Notes: generated from the letters alone by a model not told the origin. A DNA stretch of 64,000 bases from Nautilus pompilius (GCA_018389105.1 JACATO010000648.1:1922001-1986000), one strand, 5' to 3'; positions 13,548 through 27,070 are shown, counted from the stretch's first letter. A program made the numbers and translations.

Positions 13548-13730
13548 CATAGCAGTTTGAGAAATCTAGGAATGGCACCACACCAAGACAGAAAAAATCT
13601 GAACTTCTAAGGAGCTCCAGCTATATCTTCAAGCTCGAAACAGCGAAGGTTGTGTTGAAGGTGATACTTGAAAAGCCCCCCCAAAAAGTGAATAAACTTA
13701 TAGACCATGCAAAGAAACTCAGAATTGATA
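13548..13730 (+). other. Coding-like fragment, unrecognised
   Basis: An open frame of about 60 codons without an ATG start, bounded by a TAG upstream and TAG at its end. It reads RSSSYIFKLETAKVVLKVIL followed by EKPPQKVNKLIDHAKKLRI, with a lysine-rich amphipathic character and higher GC than its flanks. It lies on the same strand as the broken block at 14060-15183 and may be the upstream part of the same decayed unit, though 300 bases of AT-rich sequence separate them. No family recognised. Confidence 0.3.
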
Positions 13731-14059
13731 GTTAGCCTGCTAGCCTCCATTAACCTTCCTTATAAACTCTGTGTAAAAAAAAAATCTTAGTTTATCAAAC
13801 TTCTGACTGATCTGGATCTGAAGTAAACCCCTGAAAACTGCAAACAACTTGCTTTTTTTTTTTTATTTCAAAAGAAGCGAAAGAATTACCAAAGATGATG
13901 AGTAAAGCTAGAAAAAGGTCTCTGGCTAACTTTTAATTATGAGAGATCACGCACAAGTTTTCATGGTGTTAGTTCATTTCTGGAACTTTATGAATTACCT
14001 AATGGAACATTTATTACTAATACTACCTTAGGTGGATTATTACCAAACTACAGATTCTT

Positions 14060-15183
14060 GCAAATTTTCAACAGATGTAATATTAAATGGAACATTAATG
14101 GGGTTAAGGATGCAATCATTTTCATTATTCTGACAGACAGTAAAGGAATGCACTGAATTGACTGAGACATGCAAAGAAGCAGGTCCAGTATCAAAAGCAC
14201 TTCATCACAATCTTCAATAAGACAGCAAACGATAACTTTGAACAATGTAAATGTAATCATGAAATCTTGGACAACAATCTGAAGACCTGCTCCTCCAAGA
14301 ATGAAGATGCTCCAACCTTGTTTGATGCTGTTCTAACGATTGTGAGAAAGCTATAATCAACAGGAAGAGCATGTGAGTATTTGGATAATGAAGTCAGCAA
14401 GAGACTTATTCTTCCAGCTCAGTCAAATAGGCCTACGATTTCTCATTTCTTAGAGCTGCAACAATCTGTGCATCAGTTGTGATTGAATGTCCTGAGAGGA
14501 CTCAGTGATCTGTCTACAATCTAGTGAAAGCAACTGAAACCATTACATATGATCTTATCTTTCTATGAACAATACTATACAGGAAATCAAAGGAAGGCCA
14601 GAACTATTCAGCAATCTCTACAGTGTTTCCATCAATCTATAGTTTGGATAAAGATAGAAGCATTGCAAAGTCAGCTGATTTACTTCAGTGATCAAAAATC
14701 CTCACTGCTCTTGAAAACGAAGCAGTCATTTACAATAGTGCGCACATGAAAGCTTCTGAAAAGGCCAACTTCAAAATTTTGCTATTAGTCATCAGGCAAG
14801 GTAGCAACAATGGACAAGAGATTTTACTTTCATTTGAAGTAACATATAAGTAAGAGTTAAAAGGAAAGAAGGAATCATCAAAAGATGAGGCTGAACTTAA
14901 TCAGTACATTGGAGTTATCTTTGATTAAAAATTAGATACTTTTGACCTGGAAGAAAAACAAAAGTAAAATGGTACTTTTACACAAGACTGCAATGAATAG
15001 CTAAGCCATTCCCACATCTTCAGTGCCATTACAGCATCCTTTTGGTCAAGCTGGACTTTGAGATAGTACAAAATTAAGAGTCAACCTGAATGATGATAAA
15101 CTGAAAGCTTATGTTATGATTTTAATGTTGTTCGAAACATTAATTTTGAATTTTCAATAAAATTTATTTCTTAAAACAAAAAA
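14060..15183 (+). pseudogene. Decayed gene or retrocopy with poly(A) signal
   Basis: A GC-richer plus-strand block in which protein-like sequence alternates between two frames: STDVILNGTLMGLRMQ then TVKECTELTETCKEAGPVSK in one frame, then NEDAPTLFDAVLTIVRKL, ACEYLDNEVSKRLILPAQSN and LNVLRGLSDLST in the next, then KASEKANFKILLLVIRQG and SSKDEAELNQYIGVIFD after another shift, with several in-frame stops. The block ends with AATAAA at 15156-15161 and an A-rich run about 12 bases later, as expected for the 3' end of a transcript. It has no obvious introns. This fits an old processed pseudogene or a decayed transposon gene; spacing is loosely like hAT/ZBED-type proteins, but I see no diagnostic motif. 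Confidence 0.42.
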
Positions 15184-15189
15184 TTCAGA

Positions 15190-18100
15190 CTCGAACTTTG
15201 TTTAACCCAAGTAATTTGGTTTTAAACTAAACCAGAGTCTAAACTCATGCTCGACTTGGGTTCAAAATCTGAGTCTCATCCCAACACCAGTTCAGAATCT
15301 GTTATCAACTATAGCAAGAATTTTGGATAGCCAATTTAAATTAAGTTCCAATCAACTTGACCATTGTTAGCTTCCGTAGTATTGCATTATGGGGCATCTT
15401 TAATTATTAGTGAATAGAAAATTGCTTTGATTAAATAAAGAGAAAAAAACAAAAAAAAGCAAAGAAACCATAATCCCAACTGGAAAAACTCATCAAGCTA
15501 CAGTTCATAGAAAATATTGTGTGCATATGCATGTGTATATATGAATCCTGAAAAATGTATATCTAAATTATGTAGTAAAATATTATGGTGATCAATTAAA
15601 GAAGTGGGCATCCATTGTTTTTTTTTTTTCCTTTTCAGTAGAATATATTCTTCTCTATACATAATGAGTACAAAAATCTAGGAGGTGTAGAAATTTGCCA
15701 TCATATATTTAGTTCTACTTATAAAGAAACGCGCAAACTGCACAGAATGAAGCTATTTCGGGATTGTTTGCATCTGGAACATCATTTGCACATGCTTGAA
15801 ACGAAATACCTCATTAGTCCAGCTGGCACTCTTTGACCTGCCTGACACCATTTTGAAGCTAGCCTACTGCAAGTAATCACTGGTCACATGATATGACTGC
15901 AGACTAACCCTCATAGATTTCATTAAAAAACTTGACATCGTTGTACACATTTTTGCATCAATAAATGAACAAAAACCATTTATAAATTTGTTTTTATTTA
16001 TTCATGTACTACACAGTTTTCTGGATTGGTACTTATGTGATGTTGTAAGCAAAAAAAAAAAAAAAAAAGTTTTCGATTTTAGTTGACAGATGTAAGACTG
16101 TAAACGAATGTTTCGTGAATAGTAGCATTAATAAGACAGTAGATGAAAGAAAAAAATTACTGTTGACTTGACCCTGACAGAATGTACTTAGACTAGGGCA
16201 AGGAAAATTTTTTGTAAAATAAAAGTCGCTTCATATCAAAAAAAAAAAAAAGAGTTTTCACTTTATGAGTTAAGACCACATGATGGCAATTAACATTTTG
16301 GTCATGCATTTTTAACTTCAGTATCTTTGTTTTGTACCCATTATGTATTTATTCTTACTGTGTCTATACGTTATTACAAACCCTTATAAAAGCTCAGTCT
16401 AACCTGTGATCTCAGTTAGATTTTATGTAAATTTTTAGCTTTGGATTTTATGAATGGAATGATGTTGACAAATATGTACACTGTCCTAACCAGTGTAGAT
16501 GCAAAAAGAGTAAATATAAGCAATTTTTATACAAGTACAGCAAATGAGTTTGTTGCCTAAAAGAAAGGAAGAGAGAGAAAGAAAATAAAAGAAAAATTAT
16601 TTGACAGTGAATGACTTTGAAGCCTCATATTGATGAGTTTTAATGTTCAGTATCGATTGGAGGCTTTCATATAGTCAGAAGTCACATTCCAATAGCCACC
16701 CCCCCCATTTCCCATCCAGATGCTGTAACTTGTAGTGAACAGTTAGTTCTGTGCCGTACTTAATGAGCTGTACTGTTGACTGGTGCTGATGAAAGGTCAT
16801 ATTAATTTCAAAATCACAACCTCAACTCATCTCACAAGTACTCCAGAAACATTCAACCACCAAGCAAGTAATCTTGCATTTATTGATCACTCATGCCTGG
16901 AATAATAACACATTTATTGATCAGTTCTGCCTGGCAAGACATAAATGGGCAGCTTTACAGGTTTGCCATTTATTATTTCCAAAGCAAGCAGGCTATGGTA
17001 TTGGCTGAAGACATTTCTCAACTTTCCTTGTGTTTGCAATTCATGCATAAATAGCATGGAAATCAGGAACCATGTGTAAATCTGCATGGCACAGCTTTGA
17101 TCTTCTAGAGAAAGTGGGGGGGTGGGGAGATGACTACCCCTGTTAAACCAATGAGATGATTCCCCTTGCTAACCATTCACAATGACATCACCATCCATGG
17201 CACCTCAATGGATGTGCATTGTCATCACCCATTCACTGTCATCAACCATCTGAAACACATTGAGAGCAACAGTTCAGAAAGATATTCCATAGAACCGTTG
17301 CTAAAGGGCATTAAGAAGATTTCTATTCTCGCTTGTAATTCTAATTGCCTGTGAAATGCCATTTAGTTGAAAGTCTCGATGAAAGGAATGGGAAAGAAAA
17401 AAGGGGAGAAAGCATGGAAATGAAAATTATAAGTCTTTAATTAATGTTATGATACCAGTAAACTTTGCTGTCATCTCATTCATGAAAATAAACAGAAAGC
17501 TTTATTGCTAGGAAAATATTAAGTACACACAAACTGGCTCAATAGGAATGTAAGGAATTGATTAATTCACCCCCCCTTTTTTTCTTGTTTTTTAAAAATT
17601 TCTTCACATTCTGATACACAAACATAAATAAAAAAAAAAATTAAAAAGATGCAAAGCTTTAAATATAAAAATTGGTGGCCAAAATTATTACATATCGCAA
17701 AATAATTCTGATCTGTTGCCCTTTGTTTTTTAAGGAATAAATATGTCATAATTAATGCAATGTTTAACATTTGTTATGTTTCTGATTTATTGTTTAGGTA
17801 TTTCTTCTATCACAATCATATCATTTAGACAAGGCAATATCGCAGAGTATGCATTTATTGAAGCTTAGTACTTCTCTACAAGACATTACTACATTAAGTA
17901 TATGTTAGCATGGAGAACCTATGAACATCTAAACAATGCCTGATTGGCTTTATTATGTTAAAAGTGTAATTTTGTATTATAGCACTCAGCAGCATTTTGT
18001 TTTAAAAAAGTATATGTTGATGCAATAATTTTGGTCATTACCATAAACAACAGCTGGTACATAAAATAACTATGTGAAGGTACAATCACCACTTTCCCAA

Positions 18101-19800
18101 TAAATTTGTAAAATATCTCATGATACATGCATATTCATGTAATCTATATTGCTTAACAATGGTTAGGTGTGTAGACAGATGAGTTTAGACTATCATTTGT
18201 TATAGCAATGTTTATTATACTGTTTTCCCTCACATTGACAAGTACATACAACTTTTCTCCAAAATGTAAATGTATCACATTATTGCCTTGAACACTTAGA
18301 AAACATCAGGGAACACTGATTTAAAAACTTGAATAGATTTAAAATATGTACCATCAATTTCTTACAATAAAAAAATTATCAAATCCTTTTAGACTCTTTC
18401 CACCTTTATTTCATGAGAAAAAATAAATACCTTAATATTCTAAGTTTTTGTATTTTTATAACTTAGTTTTGTTTCATATTGAAATGTGATCTATTTAAAT
18501 TCCTTATATACATTTATAAATGAACTATCTTATATATGGAACAGGTGTATTATCTTTGATATGCAAAAGTACAGTTGAAGCAATTCAAGAAACTGAGACA
18601 ATACCAATAAATCAGCTTAAATTTCATACTTGCACCATAAAAAATACATACATCTTTAAATAGTTTTAATATGTATCCACTCTTGCTATTCATCTAGTTC
18701 GTTCTTAAAATCTTTGTCACAATCATGTAACTAAGCATGTCTGAGGATTAGTGCATTTTAGTTAAAACAATAAAACAGTATGAACACACAAAATTCATAT
18801 TAATCAATGACTTTACTGATTTCATTTGGTTCTTCATTAATCGGAAATACTTTGGGACCTGAATTTCGTTAACTTGAGACTTTTTGACATAATGTGCATA
18901 AAGTATGGAAATTTACAGCATCTTATTACATGTAACAGCCAGTTATTGCGATATGTAAAAAATTTTAAAAAAATAAATTTCAACATTATTTTTTCTTGGC
19001 TTGAAACATAGTTATTAACAATTTTAAAAAAAAAAGAATAGCATCCTCAACAGAAAACAAACAAAGCAAGCAAGCAAGCAACATTCTAACATTGATAAAT
19101 CCAGCTGAAATATCATTGTTGTAATGGTAATCAGCTGGGTTTCATTTGACCCCCCCCACTAGTAATTTAGAGTAAAATTATTGTATTACTATAAAAGTAT
19201 AACTCAAGTTCGTCATTATTTTCCTTTTTTTTTTGGCTTATCCTTTTTATATCCTTTGAGTGTTTCTTTTGTCACATTCTATGCTAGCAAAGTTATTGAA
19301 TGTGTCAGTGATTCAAGAAACTGGCAGATGCTCGTTTTAAGGAAAAGGTGACTTAAGTTTCAATTTTTCTTCCCCTCTGCCTTTCTTTGTTTGTTTACAG
19401 TGTATACATTGAGACCTGGACCAAAATAACATTGTAACTCATCTAGGATATAGTTTCCAGTGCTTGGAATACCTTAGCAAGTACAGAAACAAGCATATTG
19501 CTTTAAGAATCTAATAGATACTAATTTTAAAGCAAAGGGGAATTTTATATACAAGTTTTGAAGATTTAAAAGAATAAACTCTTCAAAGAACCTTTTAGAT
19601 TTTTTCAAAAGATGTGAAAAGCCTATATAATGTCATTGTGTAACAGCACGATATATGCAAAACTTGAACTGATTTAGCAATATATGGAAACAAGCCATAA
19701 CTGAGCTTACATTAAAGAGAGAGAAAGCTGCTAATGTTCTAAACAGGTGTATAATACAAAAAAAACAAAAAAAACACGCATTTATATGACTCAGTTTATA
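15190..19800. other. AT-rich noncoding stretch
   Basis: No coding candidate above 70 codons. Holds A runs at 16051-16068 and 16238-16251, a short imperfect duplication of CATTTATTGATCA around 16877 and 16911, a (CAAG)n run near 19066-19080 and many T/A homopolymers. Confidence 0.6.
16069..16251 (+). repeat. Possible retroposed 3' end with A tail
   Basis: AATAAA at 16218-16223 is followed 14 bases later by an A run to 16251, the layout of a polyadenylated transcript end. An earlier A run (16051-16068) precedes the segment, and AGTTTTC follows both A runs, which could be a short target duplication or coincidence. No coding content seen. Confidence 0.22.
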
Positions 19801-20427
19801 TTATGCATCAATGTGTATGACTGTTATTTTTTTTTTATCATAATGAAGTACTGCAGATTTTACATTTGCAAAAAGATTCAGCAATAACCACTTTGCCATA
19901 ATGTCTTGTGTCATCAGTGTTCTGCTGCTCATAAAAAAGAAATAATCCCTCAGAGATCTCCACAAATTTTCTTTTAAACGCATCTCTTTTTTTTTCTTAC
20001 TTCTGGCTGCACAGACAGAGATTGCATTAAATAAACAAAAACAAAGTGTTTTTTTTTTTTTTTTTTTTGTTTCAAAATTATTAAACTCTCTTTTAATACC
20101 CAATTTATTTCGTCGTGCAAGTGACAAAGACTTCAAATTAAAGTGCCGAGTCGCAAGAATGATAATATCAATGGAAACACACTTCCTGGAGGCAAAGACT
20201 TTAGTAAGAAATGAGTCTCTGAAATAACAGATGTAGTCTGCCATTTTGAAAAGCAAAATAACAATGAGGATTTGCAAGGGTAATTTAGCGCATAAAATTC
20301 TACCCAAGACAAGAAAAAAAAAAGTGCTTATATTCACAACAGATCTTAGAAATCCAAATAGAACGTGTGATATATTAAAGCCGTAGTTCATTACATTGGT
20401 GAGAATTAAACAAGCAGCAAAGATCAT
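19801..20427 (-). other. Longest open frame (208 codons), unrecognised
   Basis: An ATG at 20427-20425 opens 208 codons to a stop at 19801. The first 65 residues are hydrophobic, with two possible membrane segments (about 2-14 and 35-62), and the remainder is Lys/Arg/Phe-rich. Two Lys runs (near residues 121-126 and 143-146) are simply A/T homopolymers, which also inflate frame length in AT-rich DNA. No catalytic motif, signal cleavage motif or family resemblance was found. The reverse strand has a strong pyrimidine tract and CACAG near 20017, so the sequence may have another role. A frame of this length is uncommon by chance at this base composition, but homopolymers make such estimates unreliable. 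Probably noncoding. Confidence 0.2.
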
Positions 20428-20429
20428 GT

Positions 20430-23400
20430 TTTCTCAAAAGAATATTTGTTGAAAAGAACTCGCTATGAGATTCCATTCGTTAATACATTAACATGCATGA
20501 TCAGACCAGAAAGGAGAGAGATAAAACCCCTTGACACAAATTTCAGGTTTCACAAAAGCATATACACACATTTTAAATAAAATTTGCAATCAGTACTTTT
20601 ACTATACATTTTGTAATTTCAAAAGCACGTATTTAAAGAATTTAACTGCTATCTTGTTTCTTCACTTTGTTTCTCAAGTAATTACTGAACCTGATCACAA
20701 TGTTACTAATACACAAATGTGGAAAAAAATTTTTTTTTCCCTTCATCATAGTTAACCTGTTTCCAGGTAGAATTGAGCCAGTAGCAACTCCACTGGATGA
20801 TAATGTCATACCTTACCAATTCATCTTCACTACTAAGTTTATTATCACTCTCCAGATGGTTAGTTAAGCAAACCGTATACTTCATCACTCTAACTACATC
20901 GTCGTTGTATTTCTTTCTTTTTTCTTTGAGCATACATTTTACTTACTGCATAACTGACGTGTATTTCAGAATATTTACCAACTTATTGCTACCAATATTG
21001 ACAAATGAAAGTATAGTCATGTTGTATCAATAAATATAATGTACTTGGGATAATCCAGAGAAACATAGAATGTTCACACAGAAAACTTTGTAAAATTCAT
21101 TGTAAGGTGCTACATTTTAGGATTGTCTTACTTAATCTACCTAAAAAAAACCAAAAAAAACAAACAGATATATGAGACAAAGTATATAATAAATAAAAGC
21201 ATGAAAAAATTATGAAATGTAGATAAGAGATAGTTCACCTGAAATGTATATGAACTGCAAAGTTCCATAAACTGATAAAAAGTAAGTACAAATGGTAATG
21301 ACGAGCATTCTCTGCTTCTAGTTGTTACCATAGAAACCTTGTAATCACTTGATAATCCTCTATTGTATAACTAATAACAGATAAACCAAAAGGTTTACTC
21401 ATTTCAAAAACAAGTCGTAACAGCTTTATACATCTAAGATATTTTCAAAGAATCTTATTTCTTTACAATCTTCAAATAAAAAAATGACAGAAAAGAATTT
21501 ATGGAATCAAAAATTTTAAAATCCAGTTGCTTACCAGATAAGTTATCTTTTTAGTTCTGTTGTTTCCACTCTATTTAATTTAAAGATGAATTTTATTATA
21601 AATAATTCCCATCATTTTTTTTTTCCACCTTGCATTACATTAATCCTAAAAGGACTCAACGTTCTCTAAGCCTAACCAATTTAGATAGAAGTCTAGTCAC
21701 CCTCATTATATAAAATCAAGAAAGAACTAAGAAATTTTCAATTCTCGGTACATGCTGATTTGCAATGTGAGCAGAGCTACTGACCACATCCACAAAACCG
21801 TTGACTGGAAAAAGAATTCAAAATTCAAGCTGTCGCCTTTTACAAAACACACCCCTACCTACCTGTATCTATTATATACATGTTGAACAGCACATCACTT
21901 AAGAAATAAGACAACAAAGAAGGTGCAATCAAGCATTTTATATATATATATATATATATATACAAATGCATGATTGCCGTTTTCATTTCCATTGTGAATT
22001 TTTTTTTTCAATTTGAGATATTTAAAACAGCGATGCATTATCTATCACCACTGAAGCAATGCAATAGCAGCATCTACCTGATTTCTGCCAGTCTTCTTTT
22101 AAAAAAAATTTAAACAAAACCCCCTTTAGCATCTAATGCACAGTACACTTTCTCAACATACTCTTTACTTTAAAGCTGAACTATTACATTACTCCCCATG
22201 CTCCATTCGTTAAATAAATCAGCAGCAAGTATTTTAAAGATGCAACATCGGACATTTTTCGCATATCTTAACTCGTGACTTTATTACTTCAGAAAAAAAA
22301 CAATTAATCCACTCAACTTCTTTCAACTGAAAATTTCCTGAAAAAGGGTAAAAAAATCCTTAGAAATTCTACACAAAAAGAGAAAATACTCATAAAAATA
22401 AAAAAATTCTACACCTGTTTGAAATAGTATTCAGGCAGATATTATGATTACTAAAAAAAAAAAGAAGATAGATTTCTAATATCTAGTTATAAAGGTTTTC
22501 TTTATTCGTCCTAAACATGACCTTTAGTGATATATGGTGTTATTCGTATTAAAAATCCAACTTTTGTATATTCCTTTCCAGAAACTTCTATCATATAATC
22601 ACAAAAAGTATCAATAGACCAAACTAGACAAACAGAGTTTATGTATATACATCTAACCTCAGAGAGAACACTCACAATGCTATATGCATAATCTATATAT
22701 TGTTTATTTGAATAATTATATTCTGTCCTTTAATTTTTGGAATCCTCATTTATTGTTGCTCTTGAGTTAGAAATAAATATTATGTTGGAAGATATTATTG
22801 AATAAAAAAACCTGATTAAAATCCTACCAACAAATTACGTTCCTTTCTTTTAATATCTTATAGGTTGTTATAAATACTAACTTATGACTCCTGTTAGTAT
22901 AGTAAATGATCCACAGAAGTTAACAGACATCCCCACTAGAAATCATTCCCAAACTGCACAACTTTCTCTCACTTGAAAAACAGCAGCATGGCATGGGGCC
23001 TGGCATAAAATTTAATAACCTTGTACCAAGAAATTCCGTTCTCCATTACTCTTCAAAGGTGACAGCTGTTGAAGCATTATTGATTCCAAACTGTCCACAA
23101 ACAATGATGTGGATTCAGCAGCAGAAGGGTCAAACAACCACCTTACAAGATTCTCAGTGCCACAGTTACTCTGATGTTGGATAGAGTCTGATCAACATCT
23201 TCATAGCAGCTGAACTCATATTGACCATCAACTATCAAGCTTTCACTTGGAATTCTCATTTGCATACAGTGGTTACAAGAAATGGGTTTTTTTCGGTGTA
23301 ATAATGATCAACCTGTTTTCTCCTCCTCCTGTGTGTGTGTGTGTTTCATATACATACACCTAAGTAAATCTGGCTATGAAGTTTCCCATTAAAAAAACAA

Positions 23401-23960
23401 AACAAAAAAACTGTTTAACTTGTTAATGGAGCTTTGTATCCATGGTGAGTCAAGGAAATGGAATCTAAGAAAGCAAAATCCAAGATCCTATCAAAACATT
23501 TTTGTTGGTGGTGAAGATAAAAATAATGTAAAACAAGATAAACACACTGTCTGATCATTTATGACAACTAGAAAAAAACTTCTCAGACATTTGGCTACAA
23601 ATCCACGCTTCTTTTGTGAATCAATTCTATTCCTCCCCAAGTCGATTAATGCACGTTTGCCCTTGACATTACAATCATACTAAAAAATAACGTAATTCAT
23701 CTTAAAATGCTTTTTCTGGAAATTTGATAACTTTTTCCCCCCCAAACAAAATATAAAGGAGAGATAAGAAATAAATGAAAAAAAAAAATCAAATTTAACT
23801 ATGAACAACTTTTTTTAAAAAAAAAAGTAAATTCACAATAAAAATTTTTAAAAATGCTGCTGCTGGAGTAGAGCCTGTCATGTATAGAAAGTAGATGTGT
23901 TGGATCAGTTATTTCTCTCTACTTTCTGTAAATAACTACTAATGGTTTTTCATTTTTAAC
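20430..23960. other. AT-rich noncoding stretch
   Basis: Short overlapping frames on both strands around 20531-21033 share no family resemblance. Contains a (TA)n run at 21939-21962 and (GT)n at about 23331-23344. Nothing else supported. Confidence 0.6.
21939..21962. repeat. (TA)n microsatellite
   Basis: Twelve TA units. Confidence 0.95.
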
Positions 23961-24035
23961 CTGCCATGGGCTTAGTGGTTAACCTACTGGACGACCATTG
24001 TTGAGGAATCAAGTTTGCTGTGGCACTACCCTTCA
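23960..24035 (+). repeat. tRNA-derived SINE head (degenerate)
   Basis: GGGCTTAGTGGTT (23968-23980) matches a pol III A box closely (TRGCNNAGYGG), followed by ACTGGACGACC in the anticodon-arm position and a degraded B-box region (GAGGAATCAAGTTT, from 24003). This order matches the tRNA-related heads of SINEs common in molluscs. A real tRNA gene is unlikely because the B box is ruined and the arms do not pair well. The 3' extent of the SINE is not defined. Confidence 0.42.
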
Positions 24036-24039
24036 CTAT

Positions 24040-25490
24040 TTTTTCTTGCTTTTCTTTGTCAGCTATTGTATGATTTCCTCCTACATCTAAATACGGACAG
24101 TTTTAGATGAGATTTTCCTGCCAACATCAAGTGCCAAGCCGCTTAAGATATGTAACACTCATATGCTCTCTCACCAGGATTGTCACCAATGTCGTGAAGT
24201 TATTTCCATTGTAGAGACCAGTAGTGTAGGACACAACCACCACCTTCACATGTGCAGAAACAAATGCTAACAAATTTTTAATTTGGTGATGACACTCAAA
24301 TTAATAATCAAACAGACAAGTTTCTTACATCTTACAAATGATGATTTGATTAAGTTTGGTCCAAAGATTTAGACATTATTTATGACTAGAATGCAAAAAT
24401 TACATGGTCAAGTCAGGAAGAGTTCTCAGCTCCTGACAAAATATATTTAAAAAACAAAGCATTCATTACTATTTTCTTAAAGCATACCTATATGCTTATC
24501 ATTTACCCTAGCTTTCTTTAAAAAGCAACCTCTATGTGTGTTTTATTATATGTACCCATTTTCAAAACAGCAGCAAATATTTACCTTATTTATTCTGCTA
24601 CTCATAAATATAGAATATTTTTAGTATTTGAAGCATAAATGCAAAATAATTTATCATTTTAGTATTTAAGCTACTAGTGTTTCCCATGTAGCTACCAAAA
24701 CTATCTTCATTTAATTATATCCCATCTCCATCTTCTAAGTTGTAGATCCCTACTGAAGTTTCACCTAAGTTCTTTTCTTGCAGGCTATGCAGTCAGTGGC
24801 CAATGCATGGATCTTTTGCACACTGCTACACCAACCAAATCTTTAAAAATGTGTTTATATATAGGTAGTACTTGGTCAACCTTTTTGTTTCACCCTTAGC
24901 TAAGTATTTTTAACCTTTTTAAATAAAAAAAAAATTTTGTAAAATTTCTTCATCTTTTTTTTTCATCTTCTGAATCAGCTTTAAAAAAAAAACAAAAAAT
25001 ATTCCAGATGCAACAAAATTGTAAGATAACAGTGAAGAAGGGTACCAAATAAGAGGCTAGATCAAATTCATAAATTGTAATTTACCATAAAGATAACTTC
25101 CAAAGTATGAAGTAATGAAGTCGATGTAGATGACAGTAGCGAATGAGATCACATCTTCCAACTATTTCTCAAAAGCTCTCACTTCATGAAGACAAGACAA
25201 CACTATCATTAAAACAGCTGTTTATTCTCCAGTGAATGTTCTTTCTGAAAATTCCAGTCTGCATAACAACTTTCAGTAGCTATACTCAGCGGACAAAAAG
25301 CAGCTCGAATTAAGATTTTTTTCTACACTGATGGCTACAAAGAAGGCAACCATGAAATGAAAATAGATTTCAGTATATTTTCAAATGCTATAAAAAACAA
25401 TATTTTTTAAACATTTTTAATTTAGATTTAAAACACCCAGTACACTGAAGTTATCAAGCACCATCCTAAACTGAAAAACAAACAAACAAA
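24040..25490. other. AT-rich noncoding stretch
   Basis: No coding frame or repeat beyond homopolymers seen. Confidence 0.6.
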
Positions 25491-25493
25491 CAA

Positions 25494-25522
25494 GAGAGAG
25501 AGAGAGAGAGAGATGGAGAGAT

Positions 25523-25571
<49 letters not shown>

Positions 25572-25638
25572 ATGGAGATGGAGAGAGAGAGATGGAGAGA
25601 TGGAGATGGAGATGGAGAGAGGAGGAGAGAGAGAGATG

Positions 25639-25706
<68 letters not shown>

Positions 25707-25782
25707 AGAGATGGAGAGAGAGAGAGAGAGAGGATGGAGAGAGAGAGAGATGGAGGGAGAGAGAGAGATGGAGAGAGAGAGC

Positions 25783-25818
<36 letters not shown>

Positions 25819-25910
25819 GATGGAGATAGAGAGAGAGATGGAGGGAGAGAGAGAGAAGAGAGAGATGGAGAGAGAGAGAGATGAGGGAGAGAGAGAGAGA
25901 GAGAGAGATG

Positions 25911-25942
<32 letters not shown>

Positions 25943-26005
25943 GAGATGGAGGGAGGAGGAGAGAGAGAGAGGAGAGATGGAGCGAGAGAGAGAGAGAGAG
26001 GGAGG
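25494..26005. repeat. GA / GATGGAGA satellite, ~510 bp
   Basis: Uninterrupted purine strand of (GA)n with frequent GATGGAGA, GAGGAGA and GGAGGGAGA variants, preceded by AAAC repeats. Three long overlapping frames run through it (up to 145 codons), all Arg/Glu/Met-rich peptides produced by the repeat itself; they are not annotated as genes. Confidence 0.98.
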
Positions 26006-27070
26006 TCTGTTTTAGAATTTAATGTTTAATTTCCACAAAGCACATCAATCAAAGATCTTCACTTTATTTCAACATATGGATAATGCAATTATCTATCTAT
26101 TATCTGGTATTTATTAAGTCTTCAATGGAGCATACTGATTTGTTTATTCTTTGTGAGTATTTATCTGTGCATTCCTGCAATAAGTATACATTGTAATGTT
26201 AAGTTAACAAAATTAGTAAGTCTAAAATAAAACTACAGTCAATAAAATACAGATAGTTTTTTTTTTCTTTTTACATGGTTACAGCAACAAAAATAACCAA
26301 GAATAAGGTTCTAATATTCATTAAGTGTTTTGCAACACACTATATAATATATTTAATATAATATGGTTTCACTGATTAAAGTTCATTATAGTTAATACAC
26401 CATATAATTAAAACTTAGAAATTCCACTTGTTAGTTTTCCAAATGTTTATTATAACCATGTTAGTAAAATTAAATTTCTTCTAACAGAAGGTCTGTCTAA
26501 CTTGTTAATATTATCACAGTTTGCAAATTTAGGAATAGTTTTCTAAAATTCCATATTTGTCTGGCAACATATCCCATTCATCCGCTCATAGCTGCCACTG
26601 TATAGTCAACCGTGTTGCCTACCTGATCCAACATTTTGTGACTCCTGCTCCGTAAACAAAAATCCATGAAAGAGTCATTGATTGTGTAATTTATCAAACA
26701 AGCATGCTAGTTAATCAATTTTAAGCTTATTTATTTATACATCATTATTAAGCAATATATCATTATTCTACTCATCATTAATCTGAGATTCTGAGATTTA
26801 TCAGTCCTCTATTGTTTTGTTTTGTTTTTTTTTTAAATATCTAACATGGTACAAAATATTTAAATGATGATTCTTCTTGTTAAATAAATTCTTGAAGTCT
26901 CATCATTCAACATATTCACAGATCAAAACAGATATACAAAATCCAAAACTTGTTGTTTTAGAAGAATTATAATTATTATTATTATTATATTATTATTATT
27001 ATGGAAAATACCAACACATATTTCCTTCCAATTTGAGGTCTATTTCAAGACAACTTCTTTTGATTATAAG
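26006..27070. other. AT-rich noncoding stretch
   Basis: AT-rich with an interrupted (ATT)n run at 26972-27001. A minus-strand 22-bp segment at about 26614-26635 has splice-like borders but is too short to judge. No gene seen. Confidence 0.55.
26972..27001. repeat. (ATT)n microsatellite
   Basis: Tandem ATT units with one interruption. Confidence 0.93.

Noticed and set aside
16870-16935. Duplicated CATTTATTGATCA...TGCCTGG motif as a regulatory pair
   Set aside because: Only two imperfect copies 34 bases apart; most simply a small local duplication.
23960-24035. Functional tRNA gene
   Set aside because: A box is good but the B box is degraded and the cloverleaf arms do not pair.
25564-26029. 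Three overlapping long frames (85-145 codons) in the second GA satellite
   Set aside because: Stop-free because GA-rich repeats contain no stop codons; all frames are open for the same trivial reason.
26600-26650. 22-bp minus-strand microexon (ends ATCAG before GTAGGC)
   Set aside because: Too short to separate from chance; no composition step.
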